Assembly (NCBI RefSeq): GCF_003687455.1
Contig: NZ_PHOA01000011.1
Location: 1 to 40,686, forward strand
Length of the DNA stretch: 40,686 bases
Reading direction: 5' to 3'
Source: Kocuria tytonicola
GTDB lineage: Bacteria; Actinomycetota; Actinomycetes; Actinomycetales; Micrococcaceae
The position numbers and the translations under genes were made by a program. The stretch's first letter is position 1. The number at the start of each line of letters is the position of its first letter. Under the pieces are notes generated by a model that saw only the letters and a list, made by a program, of their open reading frames with translations, did not search any database and was not told where the DNA came from. Below are positions 1 to 7,620 of the stretch, piece by piece.

Positions 1-252
1 CCGCAGGGCTTCACCATCCTCAACCTGCTGCTCCAGTTCGTGCTCATGGCTCTCATGGTGCTGCTCGCGCTGCCGCCCCTGGTGCTCCTGTTCGTGCACC
101 TGGGCACCGGCGCCGCCGTGTGGAGCTGGGCGGCGCTCGCGGTGGGCCTCGCGGAGGGGGCCATCCTGCTCTGGACCGGTGTCCGGGTGGGCGGGAAGTG
201 GCTGGAAGCACGCGGTCCCGAGCTGCTGCAGGAGGTGGCCGGGTACCGCTGA
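1..252 (+). CDS. C-terminal end of a membrane protein (partial)
   Basis: The reading frame is open from the first base and stops with TGA at 250-252, giving 83 residues of a protein whose start lies outside the window. The visible part has two strongly hydrophobic stretches: one rich in Leu, Met and Val just after the window edge, and one around a Trp-Ser-Trp-Ala-Ala-Leu run. They are separated by a short Gly-rich turn and followed by a charged C-terminal tail. That pattern fits the last two membrane helices of a polytopic protein such as an ABC-type permease, but no family motif is visible, so the function is unknown. Confidence 0.6.
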   Translation, partial: PQGFTILNLLLQFVLMALMVLLALPPLVLLFVHLGTGAAVWSWAALAVGLAEGAILLWTGVRVGGKWLEARGPELLQEVAGYR

Positions 253-280
253 GCCGGACACCCGGTTTCGGTGCACGGGG

Positions 281-286
281 TACAGT
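281..286 (+). promoter_or_regulatory. -10 element of the DUF3039 gene (leaderless type)
   Basis: TACAGT ends 7 nt before the ATG at 294. The GGAGGG between them is too close to act as a Shine-Dalgarno site, so transcription probably starts at or next to the start codon. No convincing -35 element is visible. Confidence 0.5.
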
Positions 287-293
287 GGAGGGC

Positions 294-629
294 ATGGAAA
301 CCACCGAAGCCCAGCACGTCCAGGGCCCTGCCGCGTGGGCCCGCCGGGTGCTCCTCAGCACCGAGTCCGGGACCGAGACCGTGGGGGGAACAGCCACGAT
401 CGAGCGTGAGGAGACCCGCCAGTTCGCGGAGCCCGGTGACCACGAGCGGTTCGCCCACTACGTCCGCAAGGAGAAGATCATGGAGTCGGCGCTGTCCGGC
501 GAACCCGTGATCGCCCTGTGCGGCAAGGTGTGGACCCCCGGACGCGATCCGCAGCGCTTCCCGGTGTGCCCGGAGTGCAAGGAGATCTACCAGGGCCTGC
601 GCCCCGGCAAGGACAAGCCCGAGGACTGA
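294..629 (+). CDS. DUF3039 family protein
   Basis: This is a 111-residue protein of unknown function. It matches the actinobacterial DUF3039 family in its core: a Gly-Asp-His-Glu-Arg-Phe-Ala-His-Tyr segment, then a Pro-Val-Ile-Ala-Leu-Cys-Gly-Lys-Val-Trp stretch and a terminal Cys-Pro-Glu-Cys motif before Lys-Glu-Ile-Tyr. The three cysteines could bind a metal, but this is not shown. The ATG at 294 is chosen because the conserved part follows it and a TACAGT hexamer sits just upstream; longer in-frame starts are not supported. A helicase gene follows 155 nt downstream, with a strong hairpin between them, so the two are probably separate transcripts. Confidence 0.85.
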   Translation: METTEAQHVQGPAAWARRVLLSTESGTETVGGTATIEREETRQFAEPGDHERFAHYVRKEKIMESALSGEPVIALCGKVWTPGRDPQRFPVCPECKEIYQGLRPGKDKPED

Positions 630-672
630 CGGCACCCCCGCACCACCCCCGTCCCGCACCACGGGACACCGG

Positions 673-695
673 CGGCGCCCGCACTGCGGGCGCCG
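673..695 (+). terminator. Hairpin after the DUF3039 gene
   Basis: Ten perfect base pairs (673-682 with 86-95 of the same hundred, i.e. 686-695) enclose the 3-nt loop ACT. The stem is all G and C and is followed by GTTGCC, with no real U-tract. A transcription terminator is the likely role. Confidence 0.6.
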
Positions 696-784
696 TTGCC
701 GTGCCAGCGGTCCGCACCCGGCGGCGTCGTCCCGGGAGCGGGGCAGATGCGCGCCCCGGAGCGCGCGGAGAGGACGAGCACCAC

Positions 785-2587
785 GTGTCAGAGAACGACC
801 AGATGTCCCTTTTCGGGGCGGCCGCGGACCTTCCCCCGGCGTACCCGGACCGAGCCGCGTGGGGCACCGCCCCGAAGCTGCGCGCCTGGCAGGCGGAGGC
901 CATCCAGCGCTACGAGCAGGCGCAGCCGCGGGACTTCATGGCCGTGGCGACCCCCGGGGCCGGCAAGACCACGTTCGCGCTGACCGTGGCCAAGAAGCTG
1001 CACGATGCCGGAGTGGTCCAGCGCGTGACCGTGGTGACCCCCACCGAGCACCTCAAGCGGCAGTGGGCGGACGCCGCGGCCCGTGTGGGGCTGGCCATCG
1101 ACCCCAACTTCAAGAACGCGGACGGTCAGCACGGCCGGGGCTACATGGGGGCCGCCGTGACCTACGCGCAGGTGGCGAACAAGCCGCTGCTGCACCGGGC
1201 GCGCACCGAGGCCGGGCGCACCCTCGTGATCATGGACGAGATCCACCACGCCGGTGACGCGCTGTCCTGGGGGGACGGACTGCGCGAGGCGTTCGAGCCC
1301 GCCACCCGGCGGCTCGCCCTGACGGGCACCCCGTTCCGCTCGGACACCTCACCGATCCCGTTCGTGACCTACACCGAGGACGCGGACGGCATCCGCCGCT
1401 CCACGGCGGACTACACGTACGGCTACGGCAACGCCCTGCAGGACCACGTGGTGCGCCCGGTGATCTTCATGGCGTACTCGGGTCAGATGCGCTGGCGGAC
1501 GTCCGCGGGGGAGGAAATGGCCGCGCAGCTCGGGGAGGGGTTCACCAAGGACATCACCTCCCACGCGTGGCGCACGGCTCTGGACCCGCAGGGCCAGTGG
1601 ATCCCGTCCGTGCTGCGGGCGGCGGACCAGCGCCTGACCCAGGTGCGCCGCACCGTGCCGGACGCGGGTGCGCTCGTGATCGCGACCGACCACCAGGACG
1701 CCAAGGCCTACGCCGAGCAGCTGCACGCCCTCACGGGGGAGCGGCCCACCGTGGTGCTCTCGGACGACAAGGCGGCCTCGAACAAGATCGACCAGTTCTC
1801 GGAGTCCGACAAGCGGTGGATGGTGGCCGTGCGCATGGTCTCCGAGGGGGTGGACGTGCCCCGCCTGGCAGTGGGCGTGTACGCGACGTCGACCTCCACG
1901 CCCCTGTTCTTCGCGCAGGCCGTGGGCCGCTTCGTGCGTGCCCGCAAGCGCGGTGAGACGGCCTCGGTGTTCCTGCCCTCGGTGCCCGTGCTCATGGCGC
2001 TCGCGAACTCCATGGAGGAGGAGCGGGACCACGCGCTGGACAAGCCCAAGAGCGTGCCCGACGTCGTGGACTTCGACCAGCCCATGGAGACCGGCTGGGA
2101 CGACGACCTTCTGGAGGAGGCCAACCGCGAGGACCGGGCCTCGTCGGCGCTCGCCCAGGGCAACTTCCAGGCACTGGACTCGGACGCCTCGTTCCACGGG
2201 GTGCTCTTCGACGGCGGTGCGTTCGGCGGCGGTGCGGCCGTGGGCTCCGAGGAGGAGGCCGAGTACCTCGGGATTCCCGGTCTGCTGGACCCCGAGCAGG
2301 TCTCCGCCCTGTTGCGCGAGCGCCAGTCCCGCTCGGTGCAGCGGCAGGGGCGGGTGAGCCCGGAACCGGAGGAGCCCGCCGTCCCGGACCACCGGCGGCT
2401 CAAGGACCTGCGGGCGCAGCTGTCCAAGAACGTCTCGGCGTGGTCCGCGCGCACGGGCACCCCGCACGGCGTGATCCACAACGAATTGCGCGCCAAGTGC
2501 GGCGGCCCCGCCGTGGCGCAGGCCTCCGAAGAGCAGCTCAATGCGCGGATCGCCCTGCTGCAGCGCTGGTTCATCGGACGCAAGTAG
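785..2587 (+). CDS. DEAD/DEAH box superfamily II helicase
   Basis: This is a 600-residue ATP-dependent nucleic-acid translocase or helicase of superfamily II. Motif I (Pro-Gly-Ala-Gly-Lys-Thr-Thr) has its Lys at residue 61. Motif II is Asp151-Glu-Ile-His-His, motif III-like Leu-Thr-Gly-Thr-Pro-Phe-Arg lies around residue 180, and motif VI (Ala-Val-Gly-Arg-Phe-Val-Arg-Ala-Arg) lies near 380. The C-terminal 200 residues are acidic and then charged and helical, with no recognised domain. The GTG at 785 has GGAGAGGA 9 nt upstream (768-775); longer in-frame starts would run through the hairpin region and have low-complexity sequence. The substrate (DNA or RNA) cannot be told from sequence; the DEIHH box and overall layout resemble restriction-helicase and repair-type proteins more than RNA helicases. 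It is convergent with pncA, 250 nt away. Confidence 0.88.
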   Translation: MSENDQMSLFGAAADLPPAYPDRAAWGTAPKLRAWQAEAIQRYEQAQPRDFMAVATPGAGKTTFALTVAKKLHDAGVVQRVTVVTPTEHLKRQWADAAARVGLAIDPNFKNADGQHGRGYMGAAVTYAQVANKPLLHRARTEAGRTLVIMDEIHHAGDALSWGDGLREAFEPATRRLALTGTPFRSDTSPIPFVTYTEDADGIRRSTADYTYGYGNALQDHVVRPVIFMAYSGQMRWRTSAGEEMAAQLGEGFTKDITSHAWRTALDPQGQWIPSVLRAADQRLTQVRRTVPDAGALVIATDHQDAKAYAEQLHALTGERPTVVLSDDKAASNKIDQFSESDKRWMVAVRMVSEGVDVPRLAVGVYATSTSTPLFFAQAVGRFVRARKRGETASVFLPSVPVLMALANSMEEERDHALDKPKSVPDVVDFDQPMETGWDDDLLEEANREDRASSALAQGNFQALDSDASFHGVLFDGGAFGGGAAVGSEEEAEYLGIPGLLDPEQVSALLRERQSRSVQRQGRVSPEPEEPAVPDHRRLKDLRAQLSKNVSAWSARTGTPHGVIHNELRAKCGGPAVAQASEEQLNARIALLQRWFIGRK

Positions 2588-2837
2588 CCCCCGGGCACGA
2601 CGCCGCAGGGCCGGGTCCTCCACGCTCCGCACCTCTCGGGCGCTCCGGAAGACGCCCTCCCGGGGGTCCACCGCGGGGTTCGTACCCCGGCGTGCGAGGA
2701 CCCGGGCGTCCAGACGTGGGCCGCCGCAGGACCGCGCGGACGCGTACGGACCACCTCCCGATCCGAGCCGGCCCGTTCCCGCACCGGGCCACTCCCCACT
2801 GGTTCGCTCCCCCGGGGCCGCGCGCGGCGGGAACGCG

Positions 2838-3455
2838 TCAGGGCAGGTCCGTGACGACCTCCACGCCCACGTCCTCCAGCTGCGCCACGGCCTGCTCGCC
2901 GCCCTCCGGGGAGACCGGGGCCGTGAGCGGGAGCAGCAGCCGGGTCTCGTAGCCGGCGTCCACGGCATCGCGGGCGGTGGCCAGCACGCAGTGGTCCAGT
3001 GCGAGTCCCACCACGTCCACGGCCTTGATGTCGCGCTCGCGCAGCCAGTCGTCCAGGCTCACACGGTCCTCGTCCGTGCTCTCCTCGGGCTCGCCCATGG
3101 GGACGTCCACGTCCGGGGCGGAGAGACCCTCGAAACCGGAGTAGGCGGCGTCGTACGCGCCCTTGCGGAAGAACTCGGTGACGTGCTCGGTGTCCAGCTC
3201 CGGGTGGATCTGCGCGCCGTGGGTCTCGGCCACGCAGTGCACGGGCCAGCTCGTGGCCCAGTCCGGGGTGTCGCTGAAGTGCTCCCCGGGATCCACGTGC
3301 CAGTCCTGGGTGGCCGCCACCGCGGCGTACTGCGCGTGGTGGACCTCCAGGTACTCGGAGATCCCCGCGGCCACCGCGGCACCTCCGGTGACGGCCAGGC
3401 TGCCTCCCTCACAGAAGTCGTTCTGGACGTCCACGATCAGCAGTGCTGTGCGCAC
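2838..3455 (-). CDS. pncA: Nicotinamidase
   Basis: The 205-residue enzyme hydrolyses nicotinamide to nicotinate and ammonia in NAD salvage, and belongs to the cysteine-hydrolase (isochorismatase-like) fold. The catalytic triad is visible as Asp9, Lys98 and Cys156, and the metal ligands as Asp51, His53, His59 and His73, in the same pattern as mycobacterial PncA. The start is GTG at 3455, with GGGAGG 6 nt upstream. The gene follows pncB with only 14 nt between them, so the two are almost certainly one transcript, and PncB uses the nicotinate that PncA makes. There is a short acidic insertion around residues 115-130 (Met-Gly-Glu-Pro-Glu-Glu-Ser). By family, such enzymes also activate pyrazinamide; that is not shown here. 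Confidence 0.93.
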   Translation of the reverse strand: MRTALLIVDVQNDFCEGGSLAVTGGAAVAAGISEYLEVHHAQYAAVAATQDWHVDPGEHFSDTPDWATSWPVHCVAETHGAQIHPELDTEHVTEFFRKGAYDAAYSGFEGLSAPDVDVPMGEPEESTDEDRVSLDDWLRERDIKAVDVVGLALDHCVLATARDAVDAGYETRLLLPLTAPVSPEGGEQAVAQLEDVGVEVVTDLP

Positions 3456-3469
3456 GGTTGCCTCCCTGC

Positions 3470-4807
3470 TCAGTGTGCGGTTCCGGGTTCGATCACGGTG
3501 GGGATGACGGGCTCACCCTCGGAGAGCCGGTGCGCGGCCCGCGGCAGCTCCGCCACGGACTCCGCGTGGCGGGCACGCGCCTTGGTCACGGCCTCGGGGC
3601 CCGTGAAGCCGTCCCGCAGCTCGCCACCGGTCACGTAGTCCACGATCAGCGGGCGGTCGTCGCCGTCGTCCCGCGGTGCGTGGGACACGCCCACGATCTC
3701 GTGGGTGGCCACCCCCTGGGGGCAACGACGGCGCAGGGCGAACTTCTCGCCCCCCACGGACGCCTTCCCGGAGGAGGCCTTCGCCACGGGCTCCATGGTG
3801 CCCGAGGCCCCTTCGCGGGACACGAGCTTGTAGACCATCGAGGAGGTGGGGGCCCCGGAGCCGGTGACCAGCCGCGTGCCCACGCCGTAGGCGTCCACGG
3901 GCGCGGCCCGCAGCGCGGCGATCGCGTACTCGTCCAGGTCGCTCGTGACCGTGATGCGGGTGTTGGAGTTGCCGAACTTGTCCAGCAGGGCGCGCACGGA
4001 GGCCGCCTGGGTGACGAGGTCACCCGAGTCCAGCCGCACGCCGCCCAGGTCCGGCCCGGCGATCTCGACGGCCAGGCGGACGGCCCGTTCGACGTCGTAG
4101 GTGTCCACTAGCAGCGTGGTGGAGACCCCCAGGGCGTCCAGCTGGGCGCGGAAGGCCTGCTCCTCGGAGTCGTGGAGCAGGGTGAAGGAGTGGGCCGCGG
4201 TGCCCACCGTCTTCACGCCGTAGCGGAACCCGGCCTCGAGGTTGGAGGTGGACTCGAAGCCCGCGACCACGGCGGCACGTGCCGCCGCGACGGCCGCCTC
4301 CTCGTGGGCGCGACGGGAACCCATCTCGATGCACGGCCGGTCCCCGGCGGCACCCACCATGCGGGACGCGGCGGAGGCCACCGCCGAGTCGTAGTTCAGG
4401 ACGGAGAGGATGTAGGTCTCCAGGACGCACGCCTCCGCGAAGGAAGACTCCACGCTCAGCAGCGGCGAGTACGGGAAGTACGTCTCGCCCTCGGCGTAGC
4501 CGCGGATCTGGCCCGTGAAGCGGAAATTCTCCAGGTAGGCCACCGTGGCGGCGTCCACCACGCGGGTGTCGCGCAGGAAGCGCAGCTGCTCGTCCGTGAA
4601 GCGGAACTGCTCCAGGCCCTCCAGGATCCGGCCCACGCCCGCGAAGACGCCGTAGCGGCGGCCGTGCGGCAGCCGCCGGGCGAAGACCTCGAACACGCTG
4701 CGGCGGGACGCCGTGCCGGCGCGCAGGGCGGCCTGCAGCATGGTCAGCTCGTAGTGGTCCGTCAGCAGGGACGTGGCCTGCGGGTGCCAGGAGGAGTGCT
4801 CGTTCAC
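3470..4807 (-). CDS. pncB: Nicotinate phosphoribosyltransferase
   Basis: The 445-residue enzyme joins nicotinate to PRPP, giving nicotinate mononucleotide, the committing step of NAD salvage. Family hallmarks are the N-terminal Leu-Leu-Thr-Asp-His-Tyr-Glu-Leu-Thr-Met, the Arg-Arg-Leu-Pro-Gly-Arg-like stretch (here Arg-Arg-Leu-Pro-His-Gly-Arg-Arg-Tyr), the Gly-Thr-Ala-Ala-His-Ser segment in mid-protein, and Val-Arg-Leu-Asp-Ser-Gly-Asp with the following Thr-Ser-Asp-Leu-Asp-Glu. The start is GTG at 4807; TAGGCT lies 6 nt upstream and there is no Shine-Dalgarno, so the message looks leaderless. It is divergent from clpS across a 64-nt gap, an arrangement also known from Mycobacterium (Rv1330c and Rv1331). 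Confidence 0.94.
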   Translation of the reverse strand: MNEHSSWHPQATSLLTDHYELTMLQAALRAGTASRRSVFEVFARRLPHGRRYGVFAGVGRILEGLEQFRFTDEQLRFLRDTRVVDAATVAYLENFRFTGQIRGYAEGETYFPYSPLLSVESSFAEACVLETYILSVLNYDSAVASAASRMVGAAGDRPCIEMGSRRAHEEAAVAAARAAVVAGFESTSNLEAGFRYGVKTVGTAAHSFTLLHDSEEQAFRAQLDALGVSTTLLVDTYDVERAVRLAVEIAGPDLGGVRLDSGDLVTQAASVRALLDKFGNSNTRITVTSDLDEYAIAALRAAPVDAYGVGTRLVTGSGAPTSSMVYKLVSREGASGTMEPVAKASSGKASVGGEKFALRRRCPQGVATHEIVGVSHAPRDDGDDRPLIVDYVTGGELRDGFTGPEAVTKARARHAESVAELPRAAHRLSEGEPVIPTVIEPGTAH

Positions 4808-4813
4808 GCTGCC

Positions 4814-4819
4814 AGCCTA
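4814..4819 (-). promoter_or_regulatory. -10 element of pncB (leaderless type)
   Basis: On the minus strand TAGGCT is followed by 6 nt (GGCAGC) and the GTG start at 4807. This placement supports the GTG as the first codon of a leaderless message. Confidence 0.55.
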
Positions 4820-4858
4820 GTGGGCGCCCGGCGGAGAGCACATCCGCGGGGCCGCCGT

Positions 4859-4864
4859 TACCAT
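4859..4864 (+). promoter_or_regulatory. -10 element of clpS (leaderless type)
   Basis: TACCAT ends 7 nt before the ATG at 4872. An ATG at 4863 overlaps the hexamer itself, so the ATG at 4872 is the more credible start. Confidence 0.45.
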
Positions 4865-4871
4865 GGGGACG

Positions 4872-5222
4872 ATGTCCACTACTGCCCTCACGGCCCACGC
4901 CCCCGCCTGCACCGTCCTGGTGAGCGCTGCTCCTGCGGAGTCTCCCGCGCTCACCACGGAGGAGGAGGCCGTCACGGCGGTGGACGTGCCCTGGAACGTG
5001 GTGGTGTGGGACGACCCCGTGAACCTCATGAGCTACGTGGTCTACGTGTTCCGCGCCCACTTCGGCTATCCGGACGCCAAAGCACGCGCCCTCATGCTCG
5101 AGGTCCACCACCGGGGGCGCTCCATCGTGTTCACGGGCACCCTGGAAGAGGCGGAGACCCACGTGAGCGCACTGCACGGCTACGGCCTGTGGGCCACCTA
5201 CGAGAAGGCGGGGGAGAACTGA
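4872..5222 (+). CDS. clpS: ATP-dependent Clp protease adaptor ClpS
   Basis: The 116-residue adaptor delivers proteins with destabilising N-terminal residues to ClpA/ClpC-type unfoldases. The core matches actinobacterial ClpS: [11 protein letters not shown] (Asp47, Asp48), Phe-Gly-Tyr, Leu-Met-Leu-Glu-Val-His-His (His79) and a C-terminal Gly-Leu-Trp-Ala-Thr. The first 38 or so residues form an unusually long Ala-rich extension with no similarity I recognise; a shorter protein would be usual. The position that is normally Asn in the degron pocket (WNDP) is Asp here. The ATG at 4872 is favoured by the promoter spacing; an in-frame ATG at 4863 is the alternative. The stop overlaps the start of the next gene by one base. 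Confidence 0.9.
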   Translation: MSTTALTAHAPACTVLVSAAPAESPALTTEEEAVTAVDVPWNVVVWDDPVNLMSYVVYVFRAHFGYPDAKARALMLEVHHRGRSIVFTGTLEEAETHVSALHGYGLWATYEKAGEN

Positions 5223-5782
5223 TGGCACACGGTTTCAAGCGCACACGCAAGGGCATCGTGGGACGGTTCGAGGCCCCCGAGGTGCGGCTGCTCCAGAAGC
5301 TGTTCTCGGACGTGGGCGAGACCCTGGCGCCGGAGCCGCGCGAGGAGCAGGATCCGCTGGAGGCGCTCGTGGGGTGGGACGAGGACGTGCCCGAACCCAC
5401 GGACCCGGCGTTGCGGCGGATGCTGCCCCCGGCGTCGTCGGACCCCGAGCAGGCCGCAGAGTTCCGGCGGCTCACGGACCGGTCCCTCCGGGAGCGCAAG
5501 ATCGCCGCGCTGAGGGCGTCCTCCCTCGCCCTGGAGTCCGAGCCCGTGGTGCTCACCACGGAGCAGGCGCAGGACTTCGCCCGCTCGCTCAACGATGTCC
5601 GCCTGGTGCTGGCCTCCCGGCTGCGCATCGACTCGCCCGAGGACGCCGAGCGCGTGGCCGAGCTCACCGACTTCGGGAAGGCCGAGTCCGTGGAGCAGTA
5701 CATGGGCGTGGTCTACAACTTCGTCTCCTGGCTGCAGGAGACCCTCATGAACGCGCTGCTGAAGACCCTGCCCGCGAGGTGA
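5222..5782 (+). CDS. DUF2017 family protein
   Basis: The 186-residue protein is of unknown function and belongs to the actinobacterial DUF2017 family, which is regularly found directly after clpS (Rv1332 in Mycobacterium). It starts Met-Ala-His-Gly-Phe-Lys, has an early Glu-Val-Arg-Leu-Leu-Gln-Lys-Leu-Phe segment, an acidic middle, a central [13 protein letters not shown] stretch and a long helical C-terminus ending in a Trp-Leu-Gln-Glu-Thr-Leu motif. The ATG shares its A with the clpS stop codon, so translation is coupled. A link to Clp-mediated proteolysis is a guess from position only. Confidence 0.86.
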   Translation: MAHGFKRTRKGIVGRFEAPEVRLLQKLFSDVGETLAPEPREEQDPLEALVGWDEDVPEPTDPALRRMLPPASSDPEQAAEFRRLTDRSLRERKIAALRASSLALESEPVVLTTEQAQDFARSLNDVRLVLASRLRIDSPEDAERVAELTDFGKAESVEQYMGVVYNFVSWLQETLMNALLKTLPAR

Positions 5783-5836
5783 CGCAGGCCTCACGGCACA
5801 AGGTGACTCACGCGCGAGGGGACACGGGAAAAGCAC

Positions 5837-5842
5837 TACAGT
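5837..5842 (+). promoter_or_regulatory. -10 element of murI (near-leaderless)
   Basis: TACAGT ends 8 nt before the ATG at 5851. This gives murI a promoter of its own in the 68-nt gap after the DUF2017 gene. Confidence 0.45.
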
Positions 5843-5850
5843 TTCCCGGT

Positions 5851-6744
5851 ATGCATGCTGATCGATCTCGTTCCGCCGGGCCCAATCCCAACTCGCCCAT
5901 CGGCGTGTTCGACTCGGGTGTGGGCGGACTCACGGTGGCGCGCTCGATCATCGACCAGCTGCCCCACGAGGAGATCCTCTACGTGGGGGACACCGCCCAC
6001 GGCCCGTACGGTCCGTTGCCGATCGCGGAGGTGCGCTCCAACGCCCTGCGCATCATGGACGAGCTCGTGGACTCCGGCGTGAAGCTGCTGGTGATCGCGT
6101 GCAACACCGCCTCCGCCGCCGTGCTGCGCGACGCCCGTGAGCGCTACACCCGCGGCTACGACATCCCCGTGACCGAGGTCATCCAGCCCGCGGTGCGTCG
6201 CGCGGTGGCCACCACCCGCTCGGGCCGGGTGGGCGTGATCGGGACCGAGGCGACCATCGGCTCGCGAGCGTACGACGACACGTTCGCCGCCGCCCCGCAG
6301 CTGGAGATCACCTCCGTGGCGTGCCCGGAATTCGTGGAGTACGTGGAGCGCGGCGTGACCACCGGCCCCGAGCTGCTGCGCACCGCCCAGCAGTACCTGC
6401 AGCCGCTCAAGGACGCACAGGTGGACACCCTGGTGCTTGGCTGCACCCACTACCCGCTGCTCACCGCGGTGATCTCCTACGTCATGGGGGAGAGCGTGAA
6501 CCTGGTCTCCTCCGCGGAGGAGACCGCGCGGGACGTCTACCGCAGCCTCATGGACCACAGCCTGGAGCGCGATCCCGGCCTGGCCCCCCACCACGAGTTC
6601 CTCGCCACGGGAGATCCCGTGCGCTTCGAGGGCCTCGCCCAGAGATTCCTCGGGCCCGAGGTGGTCCGGGTCCGGCACACGGCGTCGGTGGCCGAGCAGT
6701 ACCCCACCGGTTCCCTCGCGACGATCCATCCCGCTCAGCGCTGA
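5851..6744 (+). CDS. murI: Glutamate racemase
   Basis: The 297-residue enzyme converts L-glutamate to D-glutamate for peptidoglycan synthesis. The diagnostic motifs are [11 protein letters not shown] near residue 18, Ile-Ala-Cys-Asn-Thr-Ala-Ser with the first catalytic Cys84, and Leu-Gly-Cys-Thr-His-Tyr-Pro with the second, Cys198. There are about 14 non-conserved residues before the first motif. The ATG at 5851 follows a TACAGT hexamer. The gene heads a run (murI, MBL hydrolase, rph, rdgB) in the order of Mycobacterium Rv1338-Rv1341. A 20-bp perfect palindrome covers its stop codon. Confidence 0.95.
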   Translation: MHADRSRSAGPNPNSPIGVFDSGVGGLTVARSIIDQLPHEEILYVGDTAHGPYGPLPIAEVRSNALRIMDELVDSGVKLLVIACNTASAAVLRDARERYTRGYDIPVTEVIQPAVRRAVATTRSGRVGVIGTEATIGSRAYDDTFAAAPQLEITSVACPEFVEYVERGVTTGPELLRTAQQYLQPLKDAQVDTLVLGCTHYPLLTAVISYVMGESVNLVSSAEETARDVYRSLMDHSLERDPGLAPHHEFLATGDPVRFEGLAQRFLGPEVVRVRHTASVAEQYPTGSLATIHPAQR

Positions 6745-6749
6745 GCGGG
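6730..6749. repeat. 20-bp perfect palindrome over the murI stop codon
   Basis: CCCGCTCAGC is followed directly by its reverse complement. The stop TGA (6742-6744) lies inside the right half and the next gene starts 22 nt further on. With no loop bases it would fold only as a shorter hairpin, or act as a dimeric protein site. Confidence 0.6.
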
Positions 6750-6770
6750 GACGCAGAAAGGCCAACACGC

Positions 6771-7610
6771 ATGATCCTGACCGTGGTCGGCAACTCCGGC
6801 AGCTTCCCGGGCCCAGACTCTCCGGCGTCCTGCTACCTCGTCACCGGCGAGGACGAGAACGGGCGCACGTGGCGCATCGTGCTGGACATGGGCAACGGCG
6901 CACTGGGGGCGCTCCAGCGCCACGTGGACCTGCACACCATCGACGCGATCATGCTCTCCCACCTGCACCCGGACCACTGTGTGGACGTGGGCGGGCTGCA
7001 CGTGGCGGTGAAGTGGGACCCCCGGGGATGGCAGGGGGAGCGGATTCCCCTCTACGGCCCGTCCATGCTGCACACCTACCTCAACCAGCTGCACATGCTC
7101 CCCGCCGAGCACTCCATGGACACGGAGTTCGACTTCCACGTGTGGCAGACCGGGGTTCCCGTGACCGTTGGCCCGTTCACCGTCACTCCGTACGCGGTGA
7201 ACCACCCTTGCCCGGAGCCGTTCGCCCTGCGCGTGGAGCACCGCGGTCCGCACGGCACGGAGGTGCTCACCTACTCGGGGGACACGGATTCGTGCGAGGA
7301 GCTCGTGGCGGCGGCCCGGGACGCGGACCTCTTCCTGTGCGAGGCCGCGTACGAGGACGGCCGGGAGGACCACCTGCGCGGCATCCACCTGACCGGGGGG
7401 CGCGCCGGAGAGACCGCGGCCGAGGCCGGCGTGCGTCGCCTGCTGCTCACGCACCTGCCCGTGTGGAACGACCCCCGGGTGGCCGAGTCCGACGCCGCGG
7501 GGGCCTACGACGGCCCGGTGTCGGTGGCCCGTGCGGGCGCCTCGTACGTGGTGGCGGACCCGACCGGTCGTTCGGTCGATGCGTTGGCACGCCCGGGTGG
7601 CGAGGGATAG
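6771..7610 (+). CDS. MBL-fold metallo-hydrolase, Rv1339-like phosphodiesterase
   Basis: The 279-residue protein has the metallo-beta-lactamase fold with the metal motif His64-Leu-His66-Pro-Asp68-His69 and a later Ser-Gly-Asp-Thr-Asp-Ser and Leu-Thr-His-Leu-Pro segment as further ligands. The beginning ([11 protein letters not shown]) is typical of RNase Z-like and cyclic-nucleotide phosphodiesterase members. Its position between murI and rph is that of Rv1339, which has been described as an atypical class II cAMP phosphodiesterase, so that activity is a reasonable inference; an RNA-processing hydrolase is the alternative. The ATG has AGAAAGG about 9 nt upstream. Confidence 0.85.
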   Translation: MILTVVGNSGSFPGPDSPASCYLVTGEDENGRTWRIVLDMGNGALGALQRHVDLHTIDAIMLSHLHPDHCVDVGGLHVAVKWDPRGWQGERIPLYGPSMLHTYLNQLHMLPAEHSMDTEFDFHVWQTGVPVTVGPFTVTPYAVNHPCPEPFALRVEHRGPHGTEVLTYSGDTDSCEELVAAARDADLFLCEAAYEDGREDHLRGIHLTGGRAGETAAEAGVRRLLLTHLPVWNDPRVAESDAAGAYDGPVSVARAGASYVVADPTGRSVDALARPGGEG

Positions 7611-7613
7611 GCT
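7584..7613 (+). promoter_or_regulatory. Promoter of rph (leaderless type)
   Basis: TTGGCA (7584-7589), an 18-nt spacer and TAGGCT (7608-7613), ending 7 nt before the ATG at 7621. It lies within the end of the preceding gene, so rph and rdgB can be transcribed independently of murI. Confidence 0.55.
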
Positions 7614-7620
7614 GACGAGC

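Noticed and set aside
518-784. Longer helicase start upstream of 785
   Set aside because: The extra segment overlaps the DUF3039 gene and a hairpin, and its residues are low-complexity Arg/Pro/Ala. The GTG at 785 has a good Shine-Dalgarno.
2588-2837. Terminator between the helicase and pncA genes
   Set aside because: Only short GC-rich inverted repeats were found; none has a stem convincing enough to report.
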